From Mugil cephalus (lineage: Eukaryota > Chordata > Actinopteri > Mugiliformes > Mugilidae), in contig NC_061777.1 of the NCBI RefSeq assembly GCF_022458985.1, positions 18,193,668-18,257,667 on the forward strand: a DNA stretch of 64,000 bases. Direction: 5' to 3'. Shown piece after piece: positions 24,751 through 37,800 of the stretch. Every line of letters starts with the position of its first letter. Position 1 is the stretch's first letter. The translations under genes were made by a program, and so were the position numbers. The notes below the pieces were generated by a model. It was not told where the DNA came from, ran no database searches, and saw only the letters and a program-made list of their open reading frames with translations.

Positions 24751-27700
24751 AAAGAAAGCTTTGAGGGCGGGACAAATGTTGTTAAGGTGGTCCACGGAGT
24801 CAATGAAATCGTAAACTCGTGTGTAAATCAGGTCTTTGAAATAGCTTTCACTTAAAAAGTAATGTTTTATCCGATGATTGGGTTTAAACTCGTCTCGATC
24901 TGGCAGATTCAAATATATTTTCCAATAATAAAGGGATATTTTATTTACTGCATCACAGATTTGAAACAGTTTTGGTGAGGAGGGGGGAAATCTGCCATTG
25001 ACAGAGCTTTAAGTGAAATTCCACGCACTGATGTTTTGTATATTGCTTCAGAAAACTACTACTTTTTTTATTTTTTAATGAACACATTTACTTGTATTTC
25101 TAACAGCACTACTCCGTTGGCTCTTCTGTGAACAAATATCACCTCCACTGCGTCCCGTTTCAAACAACAAAAGCTCCACGATTATTAAATGCTTGATGTA
25201 GATGCAGACTAGTTACACTCCCAACAAGCTTAAGTTGAAGTGGTGCATATTAGGAGAAAACAAAACAATTCAGATAAAATGTTACCAATACTGAAGTCAC
25301 CATATGGATGTTTGGTTTGATTTTGTGTATCAGCAACTAACGTCTAAAAATGTGCTAAATATATGAAATAGATATGAGCTCATACACAGAGCGCGGAGGT
25401 AGCTGCAAACCAGACCAATCCAGTGAAGTGTGTACCGGTCACACTTCAGTGGTCAATGAACCTCACCTCAGTCCTGTGCGTAAAACTGAGTCCCGACGGG
25501 GAGAAAAAAATATCCTCCTTAAAAGACCATCTGAACTAAATCATGTGGATGATATTGGGCCTCGGTTCCGATAATCAATAGCTTTCTCTTAGTATTATAG
25601 ACTTTAAAAAGGTACTTTCCCCCCCTTTTGCAAATCCAGATTAGGATAATTTATTTCAAAGGTTAATTTGCGGTAGGCTTGCAATAGTTGAGGTTATCTG
25701 CGTGGGGTTAAGTGGTGCCATATCCTAAGATAAGACATAAAAAGATTATAAACAGTGCATATGTAGTGTTGATGTGATTCTGAAACAATAGCTCGACAAA
25801 GTCATATTTTAATACGACAAATAACTCATCTTAATTTATTGCTATGGTTCAGTTTAGGCACGTGTCACCTGTTTAACTGTTGTGTAATGAACGCGTTGTT
25901 AACGTCTGTAGCTCATAAAAGTGTCTTCAGGTGTTTTCGTGAGGGCTGCTTATTTTTCGAGATGTTTTGTTCTTCTGGTGTGTTCCGAAAAAAGTTCCCA
26001 GTTTAGATGACTTTATTTTACAATATTTCACATCAACTTTATCCTGATCCGAATCCAGGTGCGCGCGTGTGTGTGTGTGTGTGTGTGTCTTTCCTTCTTA
26101 GAATGTAGCCTCTTATTATTTCGAATAAAGGGAACATGTGGGAATACTGAACAAAATGTACTTTCATTCACCACCATGCATATTTTCTTGGTGAAAGGAC
26201 AACACCATATCATCCTTTTCCGATACTGTGGACAGTGGGAAAATTGGCAGCTCTGCGCCTGTGGGGGAACCGAGAGGACTTCTACCAAACAGACACAGTG
26301 CCACCTAGCGGCAGGCGGCGGAGGGAGTGCAGGATGATTGTTCAATCAGAAGCTTTCAGAAAATAGTTTTCAAAAATGCGGTGCAAAGGTCTGAACTGGC
26401 ACACGCCGTAAATACAGATCTTAAATGTAAATGCAAGCCTGAGGTGAACAAAAAGTAAGGTTACATGTTATAAAACTATGTAAAAGGCTTTGAGTGTAGT
26501 TATCTACTAAAGCAATGCAATGGTTTATTTTAGAAAAATGGGAAAGATTGGTTTTAATCTGTGATCAGGCCTGCTATTTTAAGGAAATTTGAGAAATCCG
26601 AGTCAAAACACAAGTGTTCTACAGAAAAAATAATCACTTGGTGAAGTCAGTGTTTCTTTTTTTTGACAGCCGTTACTGGAATGTTGTTTTTATTCTTTCC
26701 ACCATTAATAGCTTAGATTTGCAAACATAATATCATAGTCTACGAATCTGCATTATTTTAAATGTGCTTTTTCTTGTTATGTATGTTTCAGAGGAATAAA
26801 GATGGACCAGCTCTGGACCTGTTCTCCACAGCATAAACTTCTGCTTTATGGAAGCAGAAAAAAATATGCCCAACCGTGCCCCTACAGGGGGAAGAGGGTT
26901 GAACGTCGGAGCCGAGATGGAAGCAGGGCCTTGATATACGCCGGTGGAGGAAAACATGTGCAAATGCACCTCTTGCAGCTGAGCGAGACAGCAGCTCGGG
27001 GCGAGGAGGCAGGCATAGACGGTGGCTGTGTTTTGAAGCAGACGTGGAGAAGCTGAAGCCAGAGACGGGAGGGAAAGGACATAGAGTTGCTGAGATGTGC
27101 ACGTGCACTGCTAGAAGAGAAAAAAAAATCACACTCTCTCAGTATCACCTTGCTGCTGGACCTCCTTCATGTCTGAGTGATAGGAATTTTACCCAAACAA
27201 AGCTGAAAAATGTGGAGATCCGTATTCAACCCCCAACTGGTTAATTCCAACAGTGCCACAAAAACCCCGTTAACGGCAGTAGAAACAAACATTCTGCAAC
27301 TCCACAGCAGAACAAGGCTGTTATTGCTCTGTGTGACTGTAATATTAATAACCCTGCGATCCGGTTCCTGTTAGCTCTGTCTACACCGTCTTCTCAAATG
27401 GAGACAGACAAGTTAAGTATGACAAACCGATGGCACGGTCTCTTTCCTCCTGAGTCCCCAGTGATGATAAATGCAGCTCGGAGCTGCTGCTGCTGCTGCC
27501 GCTGCTGCCGAGGCGACTTCATGACAATGGACAGTCTACAGGCTTTCAAGCACTGTCACAATACCACTCTTCTCTGCAGTGATTTAGTACTCAATTTGTC
27601 TCAATATTTTACTCAATAGGACAAGATAGCAGAAGTGGGTGCCCTTCTCTCCCCTTAATTCATGGTGTTAAGCTTTTCCTCAGACATACAGTATATTACC

Positions 27701-29160
27701 GTGGGGGCAGCTCCAAGAGACAGCTCCTTCCCTCGTTGTGTGGGAAGGGGGGTGGCACAGCGTCCTGTGCAGTTGGGGCGGTGAGGAGCAGAGCCTCGGC
27801 CCGTCCTCTATGGGCCTGTCACTCAGCCGAGCATTCACAGCTCCCTGGGTCAGGGCAGGTTAAGCAGCATCTGTCATCCAGAGAAGCACCATTGTATTAA
27901 GAGGAGGGATGCGACAGAGAGAGAGAGAGACACACACACACATGCATACATCAGTTGGCCTCCATACCTCTCTTAGAACAACAGGAAAGACTCGGGAGAA
28001 TCTCTGGGGCTAAACTTGATCCGTGCCTGCAGGATGAGGAAGCACTTGTGACATCACTGCCAGTTCGTGTAAGCCAGAAATAACTTCCCTCTCCAAGAAA
28101 ACCTGCAGCCCCTGACCAGACCTGGCCCCAGGGGAGGGTCACATACTGTACACAAACACCGTAGGTGTGGACCAAACTGTGACTTTAATCTCGACTGGGG
28201 CCACTTCCTCCAAAAACAGAAGCTCTCAACCCAGTGTGTTGTCTTGCGGCAGGAAATGCAGCCATGTGAACACTGGTGTTGCTGGCATGCACTACACACC
28301 ATGACAGATCTGAGGATACTGTGAATCCTTCTCATGCGTTACAGCAATAAACTGGTGTTTTTTTTTTTTTTTTTTTTTGTTTTGTTTTTGGCTATCTCAT
28401 AGTGTTTTTAGCTCCGAGCACAGAGACGTTCTTTGGTAACATGCCTAGATGTCCTGCTGTGTCAGATTGTGAGCCTCTCTTTGAGATTAATTTCTTCTCT
28501 TCATCTGTTGCTGCATCTATTTAAACAAGAGGGGCTCACTCATGACATGTCCCTTCATCTTCTCTGTGAGGGAGACACATGGACGGATGGATACATGCCT
28601 AGTGTAGACTACTGTGAGCTGCCACTTAACAGGAGGTGTGTGGGCGAGTCTGCCCATCTCCCCTTTTAGAAACAGCATTATTTGCTTGTTCTGTGGCAGA
28701 TATGACTGGTTTCCTTGCCGCCGGCCCATGTGACCATTCCTCTACAAACAATAAAAAAAAAAAGCCAGCTATCTCAGCCGGCAGACCGGAGGCTTTTCCT
28801 GCTCTTTAGTACAGATTCCGCTGTTATTGTGCGACTTGTCTGACCTGTAGGTCACACAAAGTCTAGTCCACACTGGAGTCACCAATAACTTCACTGGAAA
28901 AATGTAAAAATACTTCAAGTCTGAGCCCCTGTCAAATATACGCCAACTGAATTCAAGCAAGACGAATGATACTACAAATGTTTAAAAAATAAATAAAAAA
29001 TCTTCTGAAAAGGGAGCCATGTCATTTTCAGGTCTAAAGTCTTTTAAGTCAGATAAGTGGGACAACCATCTCAGCGCATCCATTGGCCTGAAACATGAGC
29101 ACATCCCTGGACGCAAAGCCTTAACCTGCACAAAATGAGACAAAGATCAGCACAACCTGA
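24751..29160. other. Intergenic region between PITPNB and MN1
   Basis: No supported gene. It contains (GT)n at 26061-26088, a short CTG-rich run near 27483-27510, GA then CA dinucleotides near 27918-27942, and a T run at 28358-28378. The remainder is unique-looking DNA that may hold MN1 upstream regulatory elements. Confidence 0.7.
26061..26088. repeat. (GT)n microsatellite
   Basis: GCGCGC followed by GT repeats in the PITPNB-MN1 intergenic region. Confidence 0.93.
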
Positions 29161-29164
29161 AATG

Positions 29165-31797
29165 TATTTTACAGACAAAATTTATTGGTACAATATGTAG
29201 ACTTAAGCAGACAAAAAGATCTACAGAAAGAAAAGGCACAATATATCATACATTCACTACCACGTCCCCTGATTTTCAAAAGCTGATCAGAATCTTTAAA
29301 AACGAAGCCTTAGAGAAATGAAAGAGTTTCATAAATTAGGATAAGACTGTACAGTTGTTTTGTGGATACTTCCTCTTCCTAGTATCGTCATCATCATTTT
29401 AACTGTTGGTAAACCATTGATTGAAGACATTTTTTTTAGCCATTGGGTTCACTATTCAACTGACAGGAGGAATAATTGAGATCACCGATCACTGCTGTAG
29501 TCCAACCGGCTCGCACTTTCTGCTCCGAGACGTGCATAGAGCTCCAGCACAGTCAAGATCGAGTGGTCGTCTCACGTACACAGTGGTGAACAAGCTGTAA
29601 CCATCCCATGAAATAGAAAGTGTAATGCCATATTTCCCAGAGAAAAGGGCGAGGCATAAAGAAAGGTAGTTGTCTGTAGCAACTGATGAGCAACAACATC
29701 ACAAAAGATCCTTGTGGCACCGTTCACCTGAGAAGATTTTGTTGCTAAAAAATGTTGCCACATACAACTGCTTCCAAATGTTCCTATATTCACCTACAAA
29801 TGCTGGACACATGTAAACATATAAGAAATCCATTTACATTCTTTGGACGAGCCCAATAACCCATTATTAGAAGGACAGAGATCAGAGATTAAAATATTAG
29901 AATCTTTGAGCCTAGAATATTTGATTATACGTCTGTCTGGAAAGAAGAATTAGATTTCAAAAAACAAACCCCAAATTCCTGTTGTACAATTGAAGACAGT
30001 AACACACCTCTAAAATACAAAAAAATGCAACATCAGTGGATCAGATGAGTGAACCACGAGTACAGTATCATAAATGTAACACTAGTGATAATCAACACTG
30101 TAGGCCGATGCATGTGGTTCTGAAGCCTAAAGAGTGAAAGTGCACTATAGATCTTAAAGTCTTTAATATGGCATATCTATCCAACGGCTTGTCTGTGGCA
30201 GAAATGTAAATCTGCAGCTCTTCGCAGCGACAGCGTTGCACTCTCGCCGCTACGGCTTCAACTCACAAATTTTTGCTTGCTCAAGAAATTGCACTTGTTC
30301 AGGTGCTGTGACACACATTGGGAAACATGAAGGGAATCTCAAGAAATTCCACACCCTGAAGAAACTAAAGAGTCATGAAAAACAACTTCACTCATAAAGC
30401 TCTGTTTGCCAGGACTGATTCCTAACAAGTAACAGCTAGGCGCTAATGCATGGCATCAGGAAAAATTGCCAGTCAGAAATGAGAGAGGTAGCTGGAGGAG
30501 TGGCTGGCAGCAGATGCACAATAAGTGTGATAGGTGTAGAGGTCCGGAGATTAAGGCAAGCAGTGTGCGGTGCTGGTGTCGACTGGGCACTGATAAGGCA
30601 ATTATGAACTTGTAAACATGACTAGAATTAGGTAAAAGAGGAGGCCTTTTGGAAACGGTCTACCTCGGAGAACCAGATGAGCGAGAGTCCTCCGGGGTGG
30701 GCTGGGTGGGTGCAGTACAGTTTGGCTTGTGACAGAGGCTAGAGGGGTGCGGCACCATCTGTGGCTGTTTTTCAGTGCAGTTCTTCCCTTTAGGGACATC
30801 TGTGAGGGAGGTGAGTGCTGCGTTGTACATTATGTGTGAATGTCTTCAGAATAGCAAGGGCGGGGGCTGGGGGGGGGGTCAGTAAGATCTGTACACACAT
30901 CCAATGTAACATCTTTTAGCTGAACAAGCTTGCATGGATCTGCCCATCTTGAGGTTTTAAGAGATCAGTCAGCGCGAAGGTTTCCACACCTGTGTGCGCG
31001 CACGCAAGACTGAACTCAGGTTTACCTTCAAGTGCGAGATGTATATGCGTCACATGCGTGTGTGGGTTTCTGTTAAGCCTGTATGGGGGTGAAGAGCGAA
31101 TACCTGTACAGGCATGATTGTCAGTGTTAATAGGATGCAGCGCTTTGGTTGAGGTGGGGTGATGGGAGAAGGATTACAATGGGCCCAGGCGCCAAGGGTG
31201 TTAGTAATCACTTAATGGAGGCTGTGGCAGGAAAGAACATGAGTATGACAAACAGTCTCATGCCAGGGAATGCAAACCACCGAGCCACAGTGTGTACAGT
31301 TGAGACAAAGAGAGGTCGTACAGGGAAACATTTTGTGAGGAATGTTTTGGAGGCAACATCAATAAAAATGATATTAATATGGAAATGAAAAAAAAAAAAG
31401 GAAATATCTGGCCCAACACCTACCACTACGGATTCAAGCTGGTGAATTTGTTTGTCTAATAACGTATCTATACTGCAAGTAGCTCCTCTTCGTATCTCTC
31501 CAGAAGGCTAAGTCTCAATAACATGATGCTGACGGCCGGCCTATCTCTCCCTAGCTCAGGAGATCAAAATTAACCAGTCTTATCAGCTAGGATCGTGTTG
31601 GTTTCTAGAAATCAATTCCTCACTGGATAGAATGTCTATGATTGGGTTCAAGTGAGGGGTCTGCTCTATTGATTGCAGGTAGCAGTGCTCCCTCCTCCAC
31701 AGCCTGAATTGGTTAAGGTAAAAAGTGGCACCAAAGGAGCCCTCGTAGCAGTCTGCATCACTGCGCTCTTCGTGGGTGTTTAAAATCCTTTGCCTTC
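29165..31797 (-). other. pitpnb: PITPNB 3' untranslated region (probable, about 2.6 kb)
   Basis: No coding potential follows the PITPNB stop. A clean AATAAA at 29181-29186 on the minus strand marks the likely end, giving a 3' UTR of a length similar to my recollection of the human one. The 3' end is not proven. Confidence 0.45.
29181..29186 (-). promoter_or_regulatory. pitpnb: Candidate PITPNB polyadenylation signal
   Basis: AATAAA on the minus strand. It is the clearest hexamer noticed downstream of the PITPNB stop. Confidence 0.4.
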
Positions 31798-31845
31798 TCA
31801 TTCATCTGCAGCACTGGTTCCTCGTACCTCACCCCGTAGGCGAAG
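31798..31845 (-). CDS. pitpnb: PITPNB coding exon 11 (canonical C-terminus)
   Basis: 48 nt after the acceptor ...tgcttcccttacag, coding [15 protein letters not shown] then TGA (31798-31800). [11 protein letters not shown] aligns with the human C-terminus [11 protein letters not shown], and phase 0 matches exon 10. This exon restores a 271-residue protein. Confidence 0.93.
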   Translation of the reverse strand, partial: LRLRGEVRGTSAADE

Positions 31846-34800
31846 CTGTAAGGGAAGCAGAGAGAAATTAACGCGCGCAAGATTTCGTAAGCTAACCAGG
31901 TGAGAGCAGACTGAACAGACCTCATGAAAAGTTGCTGGTTACTCCACAAAGGCTTAAGACGTCTTTCCACTCATTACACACGCATTAGGTTTTGTTTCTT
32001 GTTTTGCAACCCATTAAAATATAACAAGTTTCTTTTTGCAAACAGAAATCTTCGCTTCCTTAAAATCAGCTCCAACAGTCCTTATCAAGCCCCCTGTTTG
32101 TCTTCTAGGTAGATAAAAGCATCACTTTCAAATTCTCCCACCCTGAGGCTGATGGCTTTGGAAAGTCAATTAGTGTTAGAATCTGATAGCCGAACACCTT
32201 AATGGAACAGTTCAAACCAACACTGGCTCTAAACAGAGGAATAGACGGATCTGATGAAATGGCTCAAGGATTCACCCTCCCACTTCTCCATCCACCCCCC
32301 CACCCCACCACCACCCTCCCCCCTCTTTTCTCCTCAATCACAGCACAGACTCCTTCTCAACAGCAGAATTCCATTTGTATGTTAATGAGGGAAAAGGAGC
32401 CATCTTGAAGCCCCCCACCCCGCACCCCCTTTTCTCCTCAGATGCCTCCCCCCTCTACAGCAATATCACTCGACCACGATTCACGGAGCATGCAGACGTA
32501 ACCGTTGGCGAGTCGTCTCCTTGATGTTGAGTTTCACATTTGCGTAGCGTAGTCTCGTCTAGGATTGTCTAGTGAACGGAAGTGACTGTACGTTGGCTGC
32601 GGTCACCATCACATGCCAACCCCATACAGTCCAACTGTGACCCTGCTAACCCTTGAGCTCAGAGGTTCAGGCGTTGTCAGCCTCCTCACCACAGCCCTCT
32701 TTGATGGCACCCGCCTGTTTACTTACTCCAAGGGAAAATGGGAAACACATGCTGAATTGGGCGAGATGTGAGAAGGGGGAAGGCAAAGCACAAAATGTTG
32801 TATTTTGGTAGCGAGCCAGGAATGTTTGAGACTGGCCCACTTTGGCCAGTCCAGCTCAGATTCCTCCCTTGTTCTCCTTGTACGGCCAAAAACTCCCAAA
32901 CGGATATTTGGAGTAGCTCCAAGAGCAAAGCAGTGCTAAAGTTTTACACAGAATACACAGAAATGGAAACCTGTGATTTAGAAGCGGACGTCCCTGCCTT
33001 GCGTACGTCTACAGGGATGCTCTGTGCTGCAGGTAGTAAGGCAGGCTCGTGTGTTTTTAGCTGCTCGCCACCTTTTTAAAAATAGCGCGTGTCAACATGC
33101 AGACTTTTCACTAGGTCAGCAAACATCCAACAACCTAACACGTACGTCATATTTCTGATGTTATTGACTAAATACTTCAGAATGAGCACGGGGGCTGCAT
33201 GTGAAAATGTATACATATGTGCACGTAACACACAGTGGACTAAAAGCCCTTTCACGACACCGAAGGGAAAAGTGAAAGCAGCGAAGAAGTGCATCAACAC
33301 AAAAATCCCACACAGAGAACAGAAAGCGTCTCAGAGTGTTTTTCCATTGAGTGTACGTGTGTGTGGGTGAGCAGCACCGTGCCATGAGTGGCCACAATCA
33401 GTTGAACCACGCTGGCTTGCCATAAGCTTTTCTCCCAACTACACTGCAGAGAAAAGCCAAAGTACTGTACCTGAACTGCTAATGAAGTTTTGCCAACAGG
33501 GGTAAATGCTTTATATTTCTTAAGACTCCTTCACAATAAAAGCAACAGTAGCGCATAGCTTTTAGTGCAAAGCAGCTACATCCGGAGGTTTTTGTTACAT
33601 CGGCAGCAACTTAATATAGTTTTAGTTTGAATAAAAATGAGCGGTTAGTAGTAAAATAAACCTGATATGTGAATGTAAAAAAAAAATAGGAACACAACTG
33701 AACAGTACTAACTGATTTGCGGCAAAACTTTACAAACAGTGGTCTTGCTGAAGACATGTTTCAAAATGGGCAAAGTTGTTTGTGGTTCACCTTGGTGTGG
33801 CACGGTGCAGCCCCCAGAACACCCCATGAGAGACTGACCCCTACCAATCAGAAATTACACCTACACTCAGCCAGGCTACTCTTCTGCAGCCTTTGTACCC
33901 CGAACAGAACCCCACTTACGCATCTGGACAGAAATAAAATATACGAAGTCACAACAACAGGAAAGGCAGCAGGTGTAGGTAGGACGTGGTAACAATGGAG
34001 AAGTGTTGTTTTGTGTATGTTTCTTTAAATTTTGGTGTTTTATGTGTTAATCACAATGTGGTTCAGTGCAGTGGTTAAAAAGCAAAATCCATTTATCAGT
34101 AAATAACGGTAAAGAGGCATTAGATGAAAGGTAAATACAAAGTTGGTTGGTCAAACACATACATTTACAATATTTTAGGATTACATTATTAACAAATACT
34201 AAAAAACATATTCAGAGAACAAATTAATTTAACGTTTTTGGTTATTTTTAACTTGTCCACCAACCTCTTCCAGCTCTTTTTGCGTTTCTGCCTCCATCCT
34301 CCGGATATCATCCATAGTCAGCTCCACCCACTTATCCATCCAACAGAAGAGTTGGCGGTGGAAGTTATTGAAGATCCTCTTCTCTTGCTGTGGGAGACAA
34401 TAGAACTTTAAGTTATTAATAACAGCCCATTGTCTTAATGAACACATACATTCTTTTGAGTTGATTCATTTGTGCTGTGCAGGGCTGTGTAGCGGCTGAT
34501 CAATGACTTGTGCCCACATGTGCCACAAAACTCTGTAGCATTAACAGACTTAAAAGGAATTTTGGGTGAAAATTCCATCTTAAAAGTTGCCCGATGAATC
34601 GATGGAGAAAAGAAAAGCAAAACTTTGCACAGCAGGATTGAATTTACCTCAGAAGTAATTTGTCTTTGACATAAGTTCAAATCAAACTTACCAAATCAAG
34701 TGAAAAAGAACTTCACCAATCTACACTGCAGGAATGTGGCATTCATGGGTAAATATCAAAAGTGAAAAAGTAACGTTGGCTAACTCAATAGCTAAAAACT

Positions 34801-37800
34801 GCTGCCCAATAAACATCGTAAAAGACGACAGGCTGATAGAAACCGTTGTAATTGCATTGGGAGACAGCTCTTGTAGTTTACCCTCGAGAGGAACCCTTGT
34901 GTCAAGAATAAATACTTGGAATGATTGAAAGAGGGCAAGGAGGATGAACATGCGTGCGCAAGCAGAAGATGTTGCTCTCACAGGGGACGTTTGGACGTCT
35001 GTGAGCAATGACAACCACTTGGGTGTCGCAGTATACATACTTCATGGATAAAGGCTAGAATCTGCAATCGTTTGCATCAAGTGTGAGTAAAAGAGAAGAG
35101 TATTTTTATGGACCGCCTTGAAATTCAACTGGCGGTGGAAAATGGATGACATTTTTGCTGTCATTTAGCCCATATAAAAAAAGCATCGCTTTAGAAACGG
35201 ACATCTAATGACACTTGACTTCATGGTTTTGCAGTAACAACAAAACAGATTATGGCTGTTGGAATGTTGACAATGCTAGTAAAACTACATTACTGTCATC
35301 ACACTGGTGACCAATGTTTGACTTAAGTTCTACTGGCCTAAAAATACACAGGGAAACTGCAAAAACTATTTGATTTAAAAAAAAAAAAATCTTCACACAT
35401 TCTGTCAAATTTACACTGGGATTAAAAAAATGAAAATAAAACCCTGAGAAACAGCCAAGAGACTCTCAGGGATTGAAAACAAACAAAAACAAAACAAAAA
35501 AAACAAAGTGTGTTAAAAGAGTTTACAGATGCCACTCTCACCTCATGAATGAAGTTCTCCACTTTGGTCTGCAGGCCCCACCACTTGAACTTGACTGTGA
35601 CTAGTTTGTAGGCGCACATCCTCGGGCAATCAGGTTTACCAGCCAGCTCTCTCTGTCGGGAGAAGAACGGTGAAAGAATGCCAAGGCTTACAACCCATCA
35701 CTTTTTAAAAGCACAGCATCAGAATAAATAACCCAGCAAAAAACTTGACATAAACTTTCCAATGAGAGAATTATAAAAACAGCAGAAGGCTGAGAGAATA
35801 TTACTTTAGACTAATCTTGGATGCGTTCAACACTGAAATTCATTAATACATAATGCTTTGGGTACGGAGCTTGCTGAAATAATTATCAATATGAAGATGT
35901 GCCTCGCACAGATAAAAGTGCCCTAATCTACAACACACTTTCTAAATCCACCCGCTGCTTGCACTCTGCTTCGCTCTGAAGAAGAGAAGGAAAAGAGGAG
36001 GGGGGGCTGGGGCACAGCAAAGTGGATAAACTCCAGATGAAGGGACCATTTCTCTGCCGCCGCCCTGACAGCGACACCGTTCCCGACAGGCGCGCCTTTG
36101 TGGCCACAGAAGGCAGATAAAACGGTGCTCGCGAAGCGATAAGGGCGCCGCAGTGCAAAGCCGGGTACATTATTAACACCTAGGACCTCCTCGCCCCCAG
36201 AACACATATACACTCCCTCCGAGAACACCTGTTTAATTAATCACTTCATTCCGGCTCGGCATTCCAAGAGAAAATGCCACAGACCCGCCTCAATCACCCT
36301 CATCCCTCCGCCGTTTGATGCCGCGATCATGGAAGAGCGCGAGTGAAGGGAAATGAGAAACATTTCTAAATTTGCAGTGGGTTTAGAAAAGTTGTCATCG
36401 CTAAAGGAGAACTTCACATGAAACGGATTCTACATCAAAACACTTACGGTGACATTTCTTCTCTCCCTCTCTGTGCCCCACTCAAAGGAGCAGAAGTTTT
36501 CAGAAATACAAAGGGTACCGATATGCAAGCATGTGTGCATGCAGAGATAGACAAGAGTTTTATTGCTCTGAGAAGCTGGCAGAAATTGTGCCTCTGTTGT
36601 CACATAACTACTTTTTTCACCTTTTCAAAAAAAGTCTTTCTCCATGTCCACAGCGGACTGGAAAGTGATCTAATTAAAAACACAAAATAAAAAGTTGTGC
36701 CTCTTTATTCATACTTTTTAAAGCTGTTTGGCTGCCTTTGTTCTTTTAAAAATCCTTGAAGCAGAGGAAAGTTTCTCATGGTGAACTTTGAGGGCCCCAC
36801 CGCTGCATAGAAATTCTCATTGCTCAGTGAGCAGGACCAGTTGTGAGGCTGCAGGGTATGGCAGCGTTAAGAGGGGAAACCAACAAAATTCCAACAAAAG
36901 TTTCTCTGGGTAGATGAACTACACAGTCAATACTCAAGTCCTAATTCAAAACAGTGTTTGTCAGATCCAGAATTGATCTCTTTAGCTGAAGCGGTGACTT
37001 AATATTTCCCTTTGATAGAATTAGAGCTCAGAGAGGGTGATGTCATCAGATAACACATGTAGTGTTGTGGACCCCACTTCCTCCAGCGGTTTTATTATTG
37101 TGAACAACAGAGTTAGTTTGGTAGAATGTTTATGTGTATGTAATCGTCTAGAAAACTGATCTAAATTAAAAATGTAAAATCAAATAATATGTGTCTGAAT
37201 AAGCTACTGTACGAACACCTGCACACTACAATATTCTAATCAAGTAATTCATTTAGCCTGATATCATCCATGAACCTAATGCTGCCATTACTAAAAACGA
37301 CACACAAACCTCCATCTTTGTTTTCTCCACCGAACGTTCTGTCTATTGTGTATCAATGTGTCCCACACATTCTCATATGCATTTTATTTTCAGCAGCAGA
37401 TTTTGCGTATTGTGGGCCTATAATTGCTATAATTCCCCTATAATTGCTGCCATCGCAGGAACACGACCATGAAGCCATTTCGCATTTGACGAAGGCCTCT
37501 GTGTAGGGAGGAGGACAGTCTGCTCTTGATAGGTTTAAAGATATTCCACTTTTTTCAGTTTTATTAAGATCAACCTCATTTTATCGAGTCTTGGAAATGC
37601 TCAGTTTACATTTATAAAACACAGCAGTGGTCAGATTTAATCAAGAAGAAATAAAAAGGAAAAAGAAAAGAGGTAAAACTGACACGACCAATGGCAGCTC
37701 TTATGTAAAAGGAATACGACCAGGTATATGCATCTACTTTTTGGTGTACAGAGGCATTAAGTCATTTGTGTGCAGGTATTACCTTCCAGTCGGGTCCAAG

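Noticed and set aside
30602-30799. Possible alternative last exon of PITPNB
   Set aside because: The reading frame has no resemblance to known PITPbeta tails, and the true last exon was found at 31798-31845.
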